Shown here: positions 16,240-24,827 of the stretch, piece by piece
Position numbering within the stretch: position 1 is the first letter of the stretch
How the letters are laid out: every line of letters starts with the position of its first letter
Assembly (NCBI RefSeq): GCF_000367365.1
Contig: NZ_BARF01000141.1
Coordinates: forward strand, 1 to 43,486
Reading direction: 5' to 3'
DNA length: 43,486 nt
Source of the DNA: Streptomyces prunicolor NBRC 13075
Lineage (GTDB): Bacteria; Actinomycetota; Actinomycetes; Streptomycetales; Streptomycetaceae
The notes under the pieces: generated by a model
Told to the model about the DNA's origin: nothing
The model's database searches: none
The model's input: only the letters and a program-made list of their open reading frames with translations
Translations under genes and position numbers: made by a program

Positions 16240-16476
16240 TCAGGAGTCGCGGGCGGCTCCGCCGTCCGGCCGTCTCGTCCGTTCGGACCTGCGGTGACTG
16301 GTGTCGCACCACGGGTAGGTGCGGCTGCGTCGGCAGGTGCACAGGGCGACGCAGAACCGGTCGGACGACACGGTGGTGCCGTCCTCCAGCGTGACGTCCA
16401 CCGGTCCTTCCACCAGTAGGGGCCCCGCGCGCCGGGCCACTATGCGGCAGCGCCGTTCATCCGGGTCGTACGGCAC
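16240..16476 (-). CDS. CDGSH-type iron-sulfur protein
   Basis: 78 residues. The 3Cys-1His [2Fe-2S] site is complete: C46-x-C48-x8-C57-x3-H61 in ALCTCRRSRTYPWCDTSH. Before it is a short beta region (GPLLVEGPVDVTLEDGTTV). Such small cytosolic proteins transfer or sense electrons or clusters. It is the last gene of a three-gene unit with the methyltransferase (20-bp overlap) and the di-iron redox enzyme, and could supply electrons or iron to the latter. Confidence 0.93.
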   Translation of the reverse strand: MPYDPDERRCRIVARRAGPLLVEGPVDVTLEDGTTVSSDRFCVALCTCRRSRTYPWCDTSHRRSERTRRPDGGAARDS

Positions 16477-17110
16477 GAATGATCACCAGCTCTTCCTTCT
16501 CGGCGTCGTCTTCGATCAGGCCTCGGTCGTGCAGCCAGCCGCTGCGGGAGCGCAGGACGGGACCGAAGGCGACGCCGCTGCGTTCCACGACGTCGGCGCG
16601 CAGGCTCGCCGCCCGCAACCGCCGCAGCGATTCTTCCGGGCCGCTCAGCACGGACTGGACCACGAGCAGCACTCCGCCGGGCCGAAGGAGTGCGGGTGCG
16701 TCCTGGCAGATCCTGTCCAGCACGAGACGGCCGTCGTGCCCCGCGTCCCAGGCCCGGGCCACGCCCCGCCGGGGGCAGGCGCCGGCGGGGGCCGGGACGT
16801 ACGGCGGGTTGGACAGGATGAGGTCGAAGGTCCGGCCCGAGACGGGAGCCAGCAGGTCGCCCCGTCTGCCCCGGACGGGCAGACGCGCCAGCAGCGCGTT
16901 GACCTTGGCATTGAGAGCGGCTCGCCAGGAGATGTCGATCGCCGTGACACGGGCGCCGAGCCGCGCCGCGACCAGCGCGACGGCACCTGTTCCCGTGCCC
17001 ACGTCGAGAACTTCGGCGTGCGGGGGAAGGTGTTCGTCGCGCAGGAGCCGGACGAGCAGGCCGGTGTCGTCCTGCGGGCTGTAGACGCCGGGCAGAGTGA
17101 CCGTGGTCAT
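16457..17110 (-). CDS. HemK/MTQ2-like class I methyltransferase
   Basis: 217 residues from ATG 17110. The SAM-binding motif I is VLDVGTGTGAVAL (about 35-47), the acidic loop is AIDIS (58-62), and the N6/amide-methyltransferase catalytic motif is SNPPY (100-104). NPPY-type enzymes methylate planar amide or amine nitrogen, as in glutamine of release factors (HemK/PrmC) or adenine. The short form without the PrmC N-terminal domain suggests a small molecule or another protein as substrate. It is translationally coupled on both sides: ATGA overlap with the di-iron gene, 20-bp overlap with the CDGSH gene. Confidence 0.88.
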   Translation of the reverse strand: MTTVTLPGVYSPQDDTGLLVRLLRDEHLPPHAEVLDVGTGTGAVALVAARLGARVTAIDISWRAALNAKVNALLARLPVRGRRGDLLAPVSGRTFDLILSNPPYVPAPAGACPRRGVARAWDAGHDGRLVLDRICQDAPALLRPGGVLLVVQSVLSGPEESLRRLRAASLRADVVERSGVAFGPVLRSRSGWLHDRGLIEDDAEKEELVIIRAVRPG

Positions 17111-18159
17111 GGGGCCTCGCCTCCGGTTCCCACTGATGCCGGAGAACCTGTTCGTGGTCGAAACGCCGGTCGGACAGGTACGCGCAACGACGACTCCTCC
17201 GCCCGCCACGCACCGAGAAGGCGTTCGGCGAGGCGGTCTTCGAGATACGTGGTGGCGTCCGCACCGAAGGCGACATCCCCGTCGAGGTGCGGCTCCTCTT
17301 CGAGCAGACCCGCTACGACGTCCCGGCGGACGACCTGTTCGTGGACGGCGTCGGCCTCGACGTGCTCGTCGTAGAAGTGCTCGGCGGCCGGCCCGGCGCC
17401 GGTGCGCCGCATGGCCTGGGCCAGGCGCCGTGAACCCGGCGACGAGGTGATCTCGACGGTGGCGAAATGTCCTACCAGGGCCCCTCGCAGGACGCGGTGC
17501 AGGCCGAAGAGGGACATCAAGTTCACGGTGGCGAGGGCCTCGACACCGGTCGCGTCGAGATAGTGCCCGTACGCCGTGTTCAGTCCGAGGTCGGCCATGA
17601 GATCGGCGAACAGGCGGGCGTGCACGCGATCGGCGCGGCCCGCGCCGAACTCGTCGAACTCCACGGCCGCCATGCCCGCCTTCGCCCGGCCCCACAGCCG
17701 GGGCAGTACCCACGCGTGCGGGTCGGCTTCCTTGAGGTGGTAGAGCGAGCGCTGGGCGGCGTACTCGCGCACCTGCCACAGCTCTCCCTCGTCCCGCAGG
17801 AAGTGGCTGACGCCCGAGCCGTCGACGGGTTCGACGAGCAGTTCGTCCAGGGCCTCGTCGGCGTGCCTGTGCACGGTCGCGGTGTCACGGAGGGTCTGGA
17901 GGAACGGCTGTTCCAGGGCTGCCCGGACCTTGAGCAGCTCGGGGTCCCATTCACGGTCGGCGTCGACGTCGGAGAATCCCCGGTAGTGCAGCTCATAGCA
18001 GAGGTAGAGGGCGAGCTGGAGATCGTCTCCGAGCGGGGCGGCGGCGGAGATCTCCTCGCTGTCCGGTAGCGGTCCCGTATGACGCAGATATTCGATGAGC
18101 GCCGCCGAGATCCGACCACGGGCGGACGGCAGGGTCGGCCCTGACGATGTGACGTTCAT
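17107..18159 (-). CDS. iron-containing redox enzyme, haem-oxygenase-like di-iron (HDO) family
   Basis: 350 residues from ATG 18159. All-helical, haem-oxygenase-like. Candidate metal ligands lie in family positions: E56 and H58 in CYELHYRGFSD, the acidic run VEFDEFGAG (167-171), and the late helix AEHFYDEHVEADAVHE (259-274) with its Glu/His/Asp cluster. Characterised HDOs (UndA, BesC, SznF, CADD) use O2 and two irons for oxidative C-C cleavage, desaturation, N-oxygenation or self-sacrificing pABA formation. The reaction here is unknown. It leads a coupled unit with the methyltransferase and the CDGSH protein and is divergent from the ATP-grasp gene by 168 bp. Confidence 0.85.
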   Translation of the reverse strand: MNVTSSGPTLPSARGRISAALIEYLRHTGPLPDSEEISAAAPLGDDLQLALYLCYELHYRGFSDVDADREWDPELLKVRAALEQPFLQTLRDTATVHRHADEALDELLVEPVDGSGVSHFLRDEGELWQVREYAAQRSLYHLKEADPHAWVLPRLWGRAKAGMAAVEFDEFGAGRADRVHARLFADLMADLGLNTAYGHYLDATGVEALATVNLMSLFGLHRVLRGALVGHFATVEITSSPGSRRLAQAMRRTGAGPAAEHFYDEHVEADAVHEQVVRRDVVAGLLEEEPHLDGDVAFGADATTYLEDRLAERLLGAWRAEESSLRVPVRPAFRPRTGSPASVGTGGEAP

Positions 18160-18266
18160 GCCCGCCGGGTACCCGTGATCCAGAAGCTCGCACATGAGCG
18201 GTTGTGGGGCGTTCGCGGCAGGGACCCGTCCACCCGGGAGGGCCTGACGCCGTCTGGAATGTCGCC

Positions 18267-18291
18267 GTATGCCTGGTCGCCGCGCGGGTAC
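18267..18291 (+). promoter_or_regulatory. sigma-B-like promoter of the ATP-grasp-CocE operon
   Basis: GTAT, 15 bases, GGGTAC, with the hexamer 36 bp before the GTG start. It fits GNNT-N14-16-GGGTAY and is well placed in the divergent intergenic region. Another GGGTAC hexamer 10 bp before the di-iron gene has no matching -35 half. Confidence 0.35.
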
Positions 18292-18327
18292 ACGGCGGGT
18301 TCCGTACCCCGATCCCTGGAGCCGTCA

Positions 18328-19626
18328 GTGAGCCCACGCCCCCGCAACGTATTCGTCGTCGGTCTCGACGAGGCCAACCTGCGAACCCTGCGGGCGGTCC
18401 CCCGCGCCGAAGAACTGCGCTTCCACCGTCTGCTGACCATCCAGGAACTCCAGCACGGCGAGGTGACCGTACCGGACCTGATCGACCGGGCCCGGAGCGT
18501 GCTGGACGGCTTCGACGGGCCGGTCGACGCGATCGTCGGCTACTGGGACTTCCCGGTGAGCACGCTCGTCGCGCTGCTCGGAAGGGAGTACGGGACGCGC
18601 GCCACCACTCTGGAGTCGGTGGTCAAGTGCGAGCACAAGTACTGGAGCCGTCTCGTGCAGCAGGAGGTCGTCTCAGAGCATCCGCGTTTCGGCCGGGTGG
18701 ATCTCGGCGCGGCCGACCCGCGGCCGCCGGAGGGCCTGCGCTTCCCGATGTGGCTCAAGCCGGCGCTGTCGTACTCCTCCGAACTCGCCTACGGCGTAGG
18801 GGACATGGACGAATTCCGCACCGCTGTGGAGCACATCGGCCAGGGCATCCACCGTGTCGGCCGACCCTTCGAGTACATCCTGGACCAGCTCGATCTGCCC
18901 CAGGAGATGGCGGGCGTCGGCGGCCAGGTCTGCCTCGCCGAGGAGACACTCAACGGCGTCCAGGTCGCGGTCGAGGGGTACGAGCACGACGGCGAGATCA
19001 CCGTGTACGGCGTCCTCGACTCCATCAACTACCCGGATTCCACCAGCTTCCTGCGCCACCAGTACCCCTCGGCCCTGCCGGATCCCGTGCAGCAGCGCCT
19101 GCGCGAGGTGTCGAAACGGGCGATGCGGCACATCGGCTGGCGGCAGGCGACCTTCAGCATCGAGTTCTTCTACGATCCGGCCACCGACGCGATCTCGATC
19201 CTGGAGATCAACCCCCGCCACTCCCAGGCGCACGCGGAACTCTTCGCCTACGTCGACGGCGTGCCCAACCACCACTGCATGCTCGCCCTCGCCCAGGGCG
19301 AGGCCCCCGCCATGCCGTTCCGGAAGGGTCCGTACGCCCTGGCCGCCAAGTGGTACTACCGCTGGTTCACCGACGGAGTCGTCGGCAGGGTGCCGACGCC
19401 CGGGGAACTCGCCCGGATCGAGAAGGAGATACCCGGCGTCCGGATCGACATCGTGCCCGACGAGGGGCAGCGCCTCTCGGACGTCGACCAGCAGGACAGC
19501 TACAGCTACGAGGTGGCGCACATCTTCACCGGCGGCGCCGACGAACATGAGCTGCGCGAGAAGTACGACCGCTGCGTCGGCGCGCTCAGGCTCGCCTTCG
19601 ACCACACGCCCGAACGTACGACCTGA
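18328..19626 (+). CDS. ATP-grasp ligase-like protein
   Basis: 432 residues from GTG 18328, with TGGAG about six bases upstream. It has the ATP-grasp layout: an N-terminal Rossmann-like part (FVVGLDEANLRTLRAV), the nucleotide-binding lysines K104 (CEHKYW) and K144 (MWLKPALSYSSE), and the Mg2+-binding pair E279 (FSIEFF) and E293/N295 in ILEINPRHSQ. ATP-grasp enzymes join a carboxylate, activated as acyl phosphate, to an amine or other nucleophile. The substrates are unknown. The hydrolase gene follows after 7 bp, so product and hydrolysis are probably linked. It diverges from the di-iron/methyltransferase/CDGSH unit. Confidence 0.88.
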   Translation: MSPRPRNVFVVGLDEANLRTLRAVPRAEELRFHRLLTIQELQHGEVTVPDLIDRARSVLDGFDGPVDAIVGYWDFPVSTLVALLGREYGTRATTLESVVKCEHKYWSRLVQQEVVSEHPRFGRVDLGAADPRPPEGLRFPMWLKPALSYSSELAYGVGDMDEFRTAVEHIGQGIHRVGRPFEYILDQLDLPQEMAGVGGQVCLAEETLNGVQVAVEGYEHDGEITVYGVLDSINYPDSTSFLRHQYPSALPDPVQQRLREVSKRAMRHIGWRQATFSIEFFYDPATDAISILEINPRHSQAHAELFAYVDGVPNHHCMLALAQGEAPAMPFRKGPYALAAKWYYRWFTDGVVGRVPTPGELARIEKEIPGVRIDIVPDEGQRLSDVDQQDSYSYEVAHIFTGGADEHELREKYDRCVGALRLAFDHTPERTT

Positions 19627-19633
19627 GAGACGT

Positions 19634-21655
19634 ATGCGATACATCGAGAACCTCCCCCACCCCACCAAGCAGGAGGACCACGTCCGGATCCCGCTGCCGG
19701 ACGGCGTCCACCTCTCGGCCCGCGTCTGGCGTCCGGTGTCCTCCGACGACTCACCCGTCCCCGCGATCCTGGAGTACATCCCGTACCGCAAGAGCGACCT
19801 GAGTTCGGTCCGCGACTCGATCCACCACCCCTACATCGCCGGGCACGGCTACGCCTGTGTCCGCGTCGACCTGCGCGGTACCGGCAACTCCGAGGGCGTG
19901 CTGACCGACGAGTATCTGGAAGTCGAGCAGAGCGATGCCGAGGCGGTGCTCGACTGGCTGGCCGCGCAGCCCTGGTGCGACGGCACGACCGGGATGATGG
20001 GCCTTTCCTGGGGCGCGTTCGCCGCGCTGCAGGTGGCCGCCCGGCGCCCCGCGAGTCTGCGGGCCGTCGTCATCTCCTCGTTCACCGACGACCGCTACGC
20101 CGACGACATGCACTACATGGGCGGCGCGATGCTGTCCGACAACCTCGCCGAGGCGGGCACCATGTTCGCCTACGCCACCTGCCCACCGGACCCCTCCGCC
20201 GTGGGCGAGCGCTGGCGCGATATGTGGCACGAGAGGCTCGAAGCCGCCGAACCGTGGATCCTGAACTGGCTGCGACACCAGCGCCGCGACGACTACTGGC
20301 GGCACGCGTCGGTGTGCGAGGACTACGCCGCCGTCCACATCCCCGTCCTCGCCTCCAGCGGCTGGGCCGACGGCTACTCCAACGCGGTGACCCGCCTGCT
20401 CGCCCACCTCGACGGGCCGCGCAAGGGGCTGATCGGCCCCTGGTCCCACAAGTACCCGCACCTGGGCGAGCCCGGGCCCGCCATCGGCTACCTCCAGGAG
20501 GTGGTGCGCTGGTGGGACCACTGGCTGAAGGGGGCGGACAACGGGGCGATGGACGGTCCGATGCTCCGCGCGTGGATGCAGGAGAGCGTGCCGCCGTCCA
20601 CCTCGTACGAGGACCGCCCCGGCCGCTGGGTCGGCGAGCCCACCTGGCCCTCGGGGCACGTGCGCGACACCGCGTACGCGCTGCGCTCCCGCCACCTCAC
20701 CGCCGAGCACGACGCCCCCGACGACGGAGGGAACCAGACGCTGAAGTCCCCGCTGTCCGTGGGCCAGTTCGCCGGAAAGTGGGCCTCCTACAACGCCCCG
20801 CCGGACCTGCCCTACGACCAGCGCGAGGAGGACGGCGGCTCCCTGGTCTACGAGACCGAGCCGCTGGCGGAGCGGCTGGAGATCCTCGGAGCGCCGCGCG
20901 TCGAACTGGAGGTGAGCGCGGACCAACCCGTGGCCATGGTGGCAGCACGGCTGTCGGACGTGGCCCCCGACGGCAGCGCCACCCGGGTCACCTACGGCGT
21001 CCTCAACCTGACGCGCCGGGACAGCACGGACGAGCCCGCCCCGCTGGAACCGGGCAGGCGCGAGCGGGCCACGCTGCACCTGAACGGCGTGGCGCAGGCC
21101 TTCCCGCCGGGCCATCGCGTACGGCTCTCCCTCTCCACGTCCTACTGGCCGCTCGCCTGGCCGCCGCCGAAGCCCACGCTTCTGACCGTGCACGAGCAGC
21201 CGTGTCGCCTCGTCCTGCCGGTCCGCCCGGCCGACGAGCCGAACACCCCGGCCCCGTTCGAGGCACCTGAGGGCACGGCCCCCCTCGCGACGACACAGAT
21301 CACGCCGCCCGAACAGCGCTGGGAGGTCACCCGCGATCTGATCGACTACGGCGCGGCCCTCAACATCGTCAAGGACCGCGGCACCGTCCACTTCGACGCG
21401 ATGGACCTCGACGTCGGCTGCCGCGCCGAGGAGCGGTACACCTCGGTCGCCGACGACTTCACGTCACCGGCCGGCGAGGTGACCTGGACGATGGGTTTCC
21501 GGCGCGGGGACTGGGACGTACAGGTCCGCACGAGCACGACGTTGACCTGCGACGCCGAGGAGTTCCACGTCAACGCCACACTGGACGCCTACGAGGGCGG
21601 CCGACGCGTCGCCTCCCGCACCTGGAACGAGTCGGTCCCCAGGGACGCGCTGTAG
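19634..21655 (+). CDS. CocE/NonD-family serine hydrolase
   Basis: 673 residues from ATG 19634. The S15/CocE catalytic set is complete: oxyanion tyrosine Y51 (EYIPYRK), nucleophile S125 in GLSWG, D246 in GWADGY and H272 in GPWSHKY. The alpha/beta-hydrolase and helical cap fill residues 1-300; a jelly-roll C-terminal domain follows (LEILGAPRVELEVSADQPVA onward). Members cleave esters, amides or acylated beta-lactams and include X-Pro dipeptidyl peptidases. There is no signal peptide, so it is cytosolic. Forming an operon with the ATP-grasp gene, it may trim or recycle the ligase's product. Confidence 0.92.
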   Translation: MRYIENLPHPTKQEDHVRIPLPDGVHLSARVWRPVSSDDSPVPAILEYIPYRKSDLSSVRDSIHHPYIAGHGYACVRVDLRGTGNSEGVLTDEYLEVEQSDAEAVLDWLAAQPWCDGTTGMMGLSWGAFAALQVAARRPASLRAVVISSFTDDRYADDMHYMGGAMLSDNLAEAGTMFAYATCPPDPSAVGERWRDMWHERLEAAEPWILNWLRHQRRDDYWRHASVCEDYAAVHIPVLASSGWADGYSNAVTRLLAHLDGPRKGLIGPWSHKYPHLGEPGPAIGYLQEVVRWWDHWLKGADNGAMDGPMLRAWMQESVPPSTSYEDRPGRWVGEPTWPSGHVRDTAYALRSRHLTAEHDAPDDGGNQTLKSPLSVGQFAGKWASYNAPPDLPYDQREEDGGSLVYETEPLAERLEILGAPRVELEVSADQPVAMVAARLSDVAPDGSATRVTYGVLNLTRRDSTDEPAPLEPGRRERATLHLNGVAQAFPPGHRVRLSLSTSYWPLAWPPPKPTLLTVHEQPCRLVLPVRPADEPNTPAPFEAPEGTAPLATTQITPPEQRWEVTRDLIDYGAALNIVKDRGTVHFDAMDLDVGCRAEERYTSVADDFTSPAGEVTWTMGFRRGDWDVQVRTSTTLTCDAEEFHVNATLDAYEGGRRVASRTWNESVPRDAL

Positions 21656-21715
21656 ACCGTGCGCCGGCGGGCCGTTCGGCTGTGACTCCGCCCGCTCGGG
21701 CACGACCCGACTCGC

Positions 21716-22360
21716 TCAGGACGGCAGGGTCGCGAGGAGTGCGGTGAACAGGCAGAGAAGCAAGGGGACGGCGAAGGCGATGTGCGCGCCGAGGGGAAGC
21801 ATGGCCGCGACCACGAAACCGGCCAGTCCGTAACCCGCACCATTGGCCGCGTACAGGGAGGAGAAACCGGCGCTCCAGGCGGACTCGGGAAGGTCGCGCT
21901 GGAGGGTCAGGGCCCGCGCCGTGATCTGCGGCGCGGCGAACAGTCCGGCCGCCACCGCGATCACCGCGATCACCGCGATCACCGGCAGGCTGGGCACGAG
22001 CGCAGCGGGCAGCACCGCGCACAGCATCGCCAGCCAGATGGCCGCCTGCCGATGGATCCGGCCGGGCCAGCGGCGCAGCCCGTAGACCAGACCGCCCAGC
22101 AGGCTGGTGACCGAATATCCGGTGAAGAGCACTCCCGCCAGGGATGCGGCGGAGCCGACGGCGTCAAGGGCGGGCGGAACGGCCGTGTCGAGGACGCCGC
22201 CGGCGAAGCCTCCGACCACGCCCAGGGCGAGTGACGGCACGGCCGCCCGCAGCAGAACGCGACGTGGTGCCCGCTCCGCGGGCCGCGCACCCTTCGTGGG
22301 TTCAGCCTCGGTGCCGTAGAAGCCGGGGCCGGTGGGAGGGCTCGGTTCCTGCGGCCTCGG
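21716..22360 (-). pseudogene. C-terminal half of an MFS transporter
   Basis: The frame is open from 22360 to the stop at 21716 and reads like the second half of a major facilitator protein. It has the central basic loop (PTKGARPAERAPRRVLL), then six membrane segments (for example SLAGVLFTGYSVTSLLGGL, VIAVIAVIAVAAGLFAAPQI, YAANGAGYGLAGFVVAAM). The N-terminal six segments, about 200 residues, are missing: an in-frame TGA lies at 22363-22361, and no upstream frame continues the protein. A GTG at 22240 could still allow translation of 174 residues, but a half transporter would not be expected to work. Confidence 0.75.
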
Positions 22361-22521
22361 TCATCGGCGCTTCCGCGCCGAAGAGACCCCGGCCCGAACC
22401 CTCGGGTCGCCCCCGGCCCCGCTTGTGGCCAGGGGCGTGCCAGGCCTTTCTCCGCGCTCCTGACACACCGTCAGCGCGGCGGGCACCAGAGCCGTCGAAC
22501 GGCACCTGGTCGGTACGTCTC

Positions 22522-23073
22522 TCAGAGGGCAGGGGTGAAACGGCCCCAGGCGCGGTGTCCCCCGAGCAGGCGTGTCACGGCCGGCAGCACCGAGGCCGCT
22601 GTCTCGCCGAACACCACCCCTGCGGGGCCCTCGGGCAGGCCGGCTGCCTCCAGCGCAACCATTCCTTCGCCCCAGGCCCCGATGGCCTTGCCGTGGCGGT
22701 ACGCCTCGGCGACCATCAGCAGCAGCCGGGGATCGACGACGGTGGCCACGCCGAGGTCGTCGTCCGCCTTGGCGTCGCGGGCCCCGTAGGCGTCCGCGGC
22801 CGGAGCCGGCGCACCGGCCAGCACGATCGCGTCGAACTCGGTGGACCGGGCGTTGGCGAAGGTGCGCTGCACGGTCACCGGATCGCCCTCCCGGTCCAGT
22901 ACGCCGCCCGCGGGTGCGACGACCAGCGGGACCATGCCGGCGTCGAGGGCGGCCCGGCGCACCTCGCGTACGCCGTCCAGGTCGTCCGCACCGCTGGTGA
23001 CGATGGCGATGATCCGGCCCTCCACCGGCCAGTCCCCGCCCAACTGGGAGAGCGCGGGGCTCGGTTCGACCGG
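22522..23073 (-). pseudogene. katE: C-terminal domain fragment of a large-subunit (HPII-type) catalase
   Basis: About 180 codons match the flavodoxin/DJ-1-like C-terminal domain that only large monofunctional catalases carry. The linker is EPSPALSQLGG, then VEGRIIAIVTSGADDL, FDAIVLAGAP, LLLMVAEAYRHGKAIGAWGE, and the terminal HRAWGRFTPAL. The haem-binding core (about 500 residues) is absent, and upstream the sequence passes into the first codons of an SRPBCC gene in another frame. No good start codon precedes the domain. It looks like the 3' remnant of katE after a deletion. Confidence 0.8.
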
Positions 23074-23144
23074 ATACGGCCGGGGTGAGGCAATGGCCGC
23101 GGGTGACGGGGGAGGCCGCGTGATACAGACGGCTTCCCCCGGAG

Positions 23145-23183
23145 CGGAACCTCCACGCCGACTGCTTCCTTGACCGTGCTCAT
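23145..23183 (-). pseudogene. first 13 codons of a second SRPBCC gene
   Basis: ATG 23183 begins MSTVKEAVGVEVP, matching the start of the intact SRPBCC protein (MSTSTVKEAVEVGVP) at 5390. After this the similarity stops and the sequence runs, in a different frame, into the catalase fragment. A GAGGCGGG ribosome site and a sigma-B-like pattern at the same relative distance as in the intact gene remain upstream. Confidence 0.7.
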
Positions 23184-23264
23184 GAGTCCCGCCTCATGTG
23201 GTTCTCGCCGAGACCGGCCCCTTCAAAAAGCGGATCGACCGCTACGGCGTGTGCGAGGCACCCA

Positions 23265-23289
23265 GTACCCGGGAAAGCCGTACGAAGGC
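23265..23289 (-). promoter_or_regulatory. sigma-B-like promoter pattern upstream of the SRPBCC relic
   Basis: Minus strand: GCCT, 15 bases, GGGTAC, about 82 bp before the relic start, close to the 77 bp seen at the intact SRPBCC gene. It is probably the surviving promoter of the deleted gene. Confidence 0.3.
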
Positions 23290-23422
23290 TCCGACCCGGC
23301 TGCCGGAAGGCGTCGGCCGGTTTTTACGGGGCACTCGTCCGGTCATCAGCACCGAGGACTCCCGCGCCGCCCCGGAGCGGAGCGGTCCGGTGCCTCAGCA
23401 CGGGACGAATGAGGTATTCACC

Positions 23423-23734
23423 GTGGAAAGCCGAAACAACCCCGATGACGTCGCGCTGTCGTCGCAGGAACGCCTCGCGCTGTGGCGTATCGAGGCGGAA
23501 CTCCGCCAGGACCGACGCCTGGCCCGGCGGATGCGCCACCCGGCAGCCCGGCCGTGGCTGCCCGTGTCGGTGGCCGCCCTGACATGTGCGTCACTGCTCC
23601 TCCTCGTCGTGGGAATCCTCACCTCCGACTCCGCCGTCCTGTGGTGCCTCGCCGCACTGTGGCCGATCACCCTCCTGCTGGCCTTCCGGATGCTGCGCCG
23701 TCCGGCCGGCGCCGGGAACCGCACCAGGTCATGA
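23423..23734 (+). CDS. DUF3040-like small membrane protein
   Basis: 103 residues from GTG 23423, with GAGG about nine bases upstream. The N-terminus LSSQERLALWRIEAELRQD resembles the DUF3040 motif (LSEHEQRLLEEIErqL). Two membrane segments follow (LPVSVAALTCASLLLLVVGI and AVLWCLAALWPITLLLAF). The function of the family is unknown. The stop codon overlaps the topoisomerase IB start by four bases (ATGA), so the two are translationally coupled, a pairing that suggests a stress-response setting. Confidence 0.75.
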   Translation: MESRNNPDDVALSSQERLALWRIEAELRQDRRLARRMRHPAARPWLPVSVAALTCASLLLLVVGILTSDSAVLWCLAALWPITLLLAFRMLRRPAGAGNRTRS

Positions 23735-24789
23735 CCGTGAACTCCGCGCCGCCGCACGGCAGTTCACGGCAGCAGGTCCGGTTGCGCGACAGCGACGTCC
23801 ACCGGCCGGGAATCACCCGGATCCGCTGCGGGCGAGGATTCCGCTACGTCGACCCCGATGGCCGCTCCATCACCGACGAGGTCGAGAAGCAGCGCCTGAG
23901 TGACCTGGTCGTACCGCCCGCGTGGAAGGACGTGTGGATCTGTCCTGAGGCCAACGGGCACATCCAGGCGACCGGTACCGATGCCGCGGGGCGTCGCCAG
24001 TACCTCTACCACCCACGGTTCCGGGAACAGCAGGAGGCGGCCAAGCACGAGCACGTCCTCGAAGTGGCCCCCGCCCTGCCCCGGCTGCGGAAGCACACGG
24101 CCGAGGATCTCAAGGCCCGGGGACTGTGCCGGGACCGGGTGCTGGCCTGCGCGGCGCGCCTGCTCGACCTGGGATTCTTCCGGATCGGGAACGAGTCGTA
24201 CCGCCGTGACAACGAGACGCACGGTCTCACCACGCTGCTCCGCGAGCACGCCTCGTGCCACCACGGCGAGGTGCGCTTCGCCTATCCGGCCAAGGACGCG
24301 AAGGACGTGTCGCAGGCGCTGGCCGAGGAGTCCGTGTGCCGGGCCCTGCGCTCGCTGCTGCGCCGCCGTGACGACGGGGAGCGCCTTTTCGCCTACTGGC
24401 AGGCCGGTGCCTGGCACGACGTGCACGCGGACGATCTCAACGCCTATCTGCGTGAGCGCACGGACACCGACCTCACGGCCAAGGACTTCCGCACCTGGCA
24501 CGCCACCGTCCTCGCGGCCGTCGCCCTCGCCGTGGCGGAACCCGTCGCCGCGGCATCCCGCACCGCCCGCCGACGCGCGGTGACGCACGCCGTCCGTGAG
24601 GTGGCCGGCTACCTGGGGAACACGCCCGCGGTCTGCCGCGCCTCGTACATCAACCCCAGGGTCGTCGAACTCTTCGAGGAGGGCCGGACCATCGCCCCGG
24701 CCCTCGACGACCTGGGCGCGGGGGTCCGCTTCGGTGAACCGGCCACGCAGGGTGCCGTGGAGGAAGCCGTGCTGCGACTGCTGGCGTAG
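23731..24789 (+). CDS. DNA topoisomerase IB
   Basis: 352 residues from ATG 23731 in an ATGA overlap. Poxvirus-like type IB enzyme: an N-terminal domain with GRGFRYVDPDGR and PPAWKDVWIC, then a catalytic domain with FFRIGNESYRRDNETHGLTT, the KDFRTWHAT motif, and the nucleophilic tyrosine Y306 in CRASYINPRVVE, where the 3'-phosphotyrosine link forms. It relaxes supercoils of both signs without ATP. It is complete and of normal length for bacterial TopIB. A frameshifted partial copy lies at 2541-2772. The DUF3040 gene is its operon partner. Confidence 0.95.
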   Translation: MTVNSAPPHGSSRQQVRLRDSDVHRPGITRIRCGRGFRYVDPDGRSITDEVEKQRLSDLVVPPAWKDVWICPEANGHIQATGTDAAGRRQYLYHPRFREQQEAAKHEHVLEVAPALPRLRKHTAEDLKARGLCRDRVLACAARLLDLGFFRIGNESYRRDNETHGLTTLLREHASCHHGEVRFAYPAKDAKDVSQALAEESVCRALRSLLRRRDDGERLFAYWQAGAWHDVHADDLNAYLRERTDTDLTAKDFRTWHATVLAAVALAVAEPVAAASRTARRRAVTHAVREVAGYLGNTPAVCRASYINPRVVELFEEGRTIAPALDDLGAGVRFGEPATQGAVEEAVLRLLA

Positions 24790-24827
24790 CTTCGCGTATC
24801 CCGTCGCCCCGTGGGCACCCGGCGACC

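Noticed and set aside
18169..18174. GGGTAC upstream of the di-iron enzyme gene as a sigma-B promoter
   Set aside because: It lies only 10 bp from the ATG and lacks a matching -35 half.
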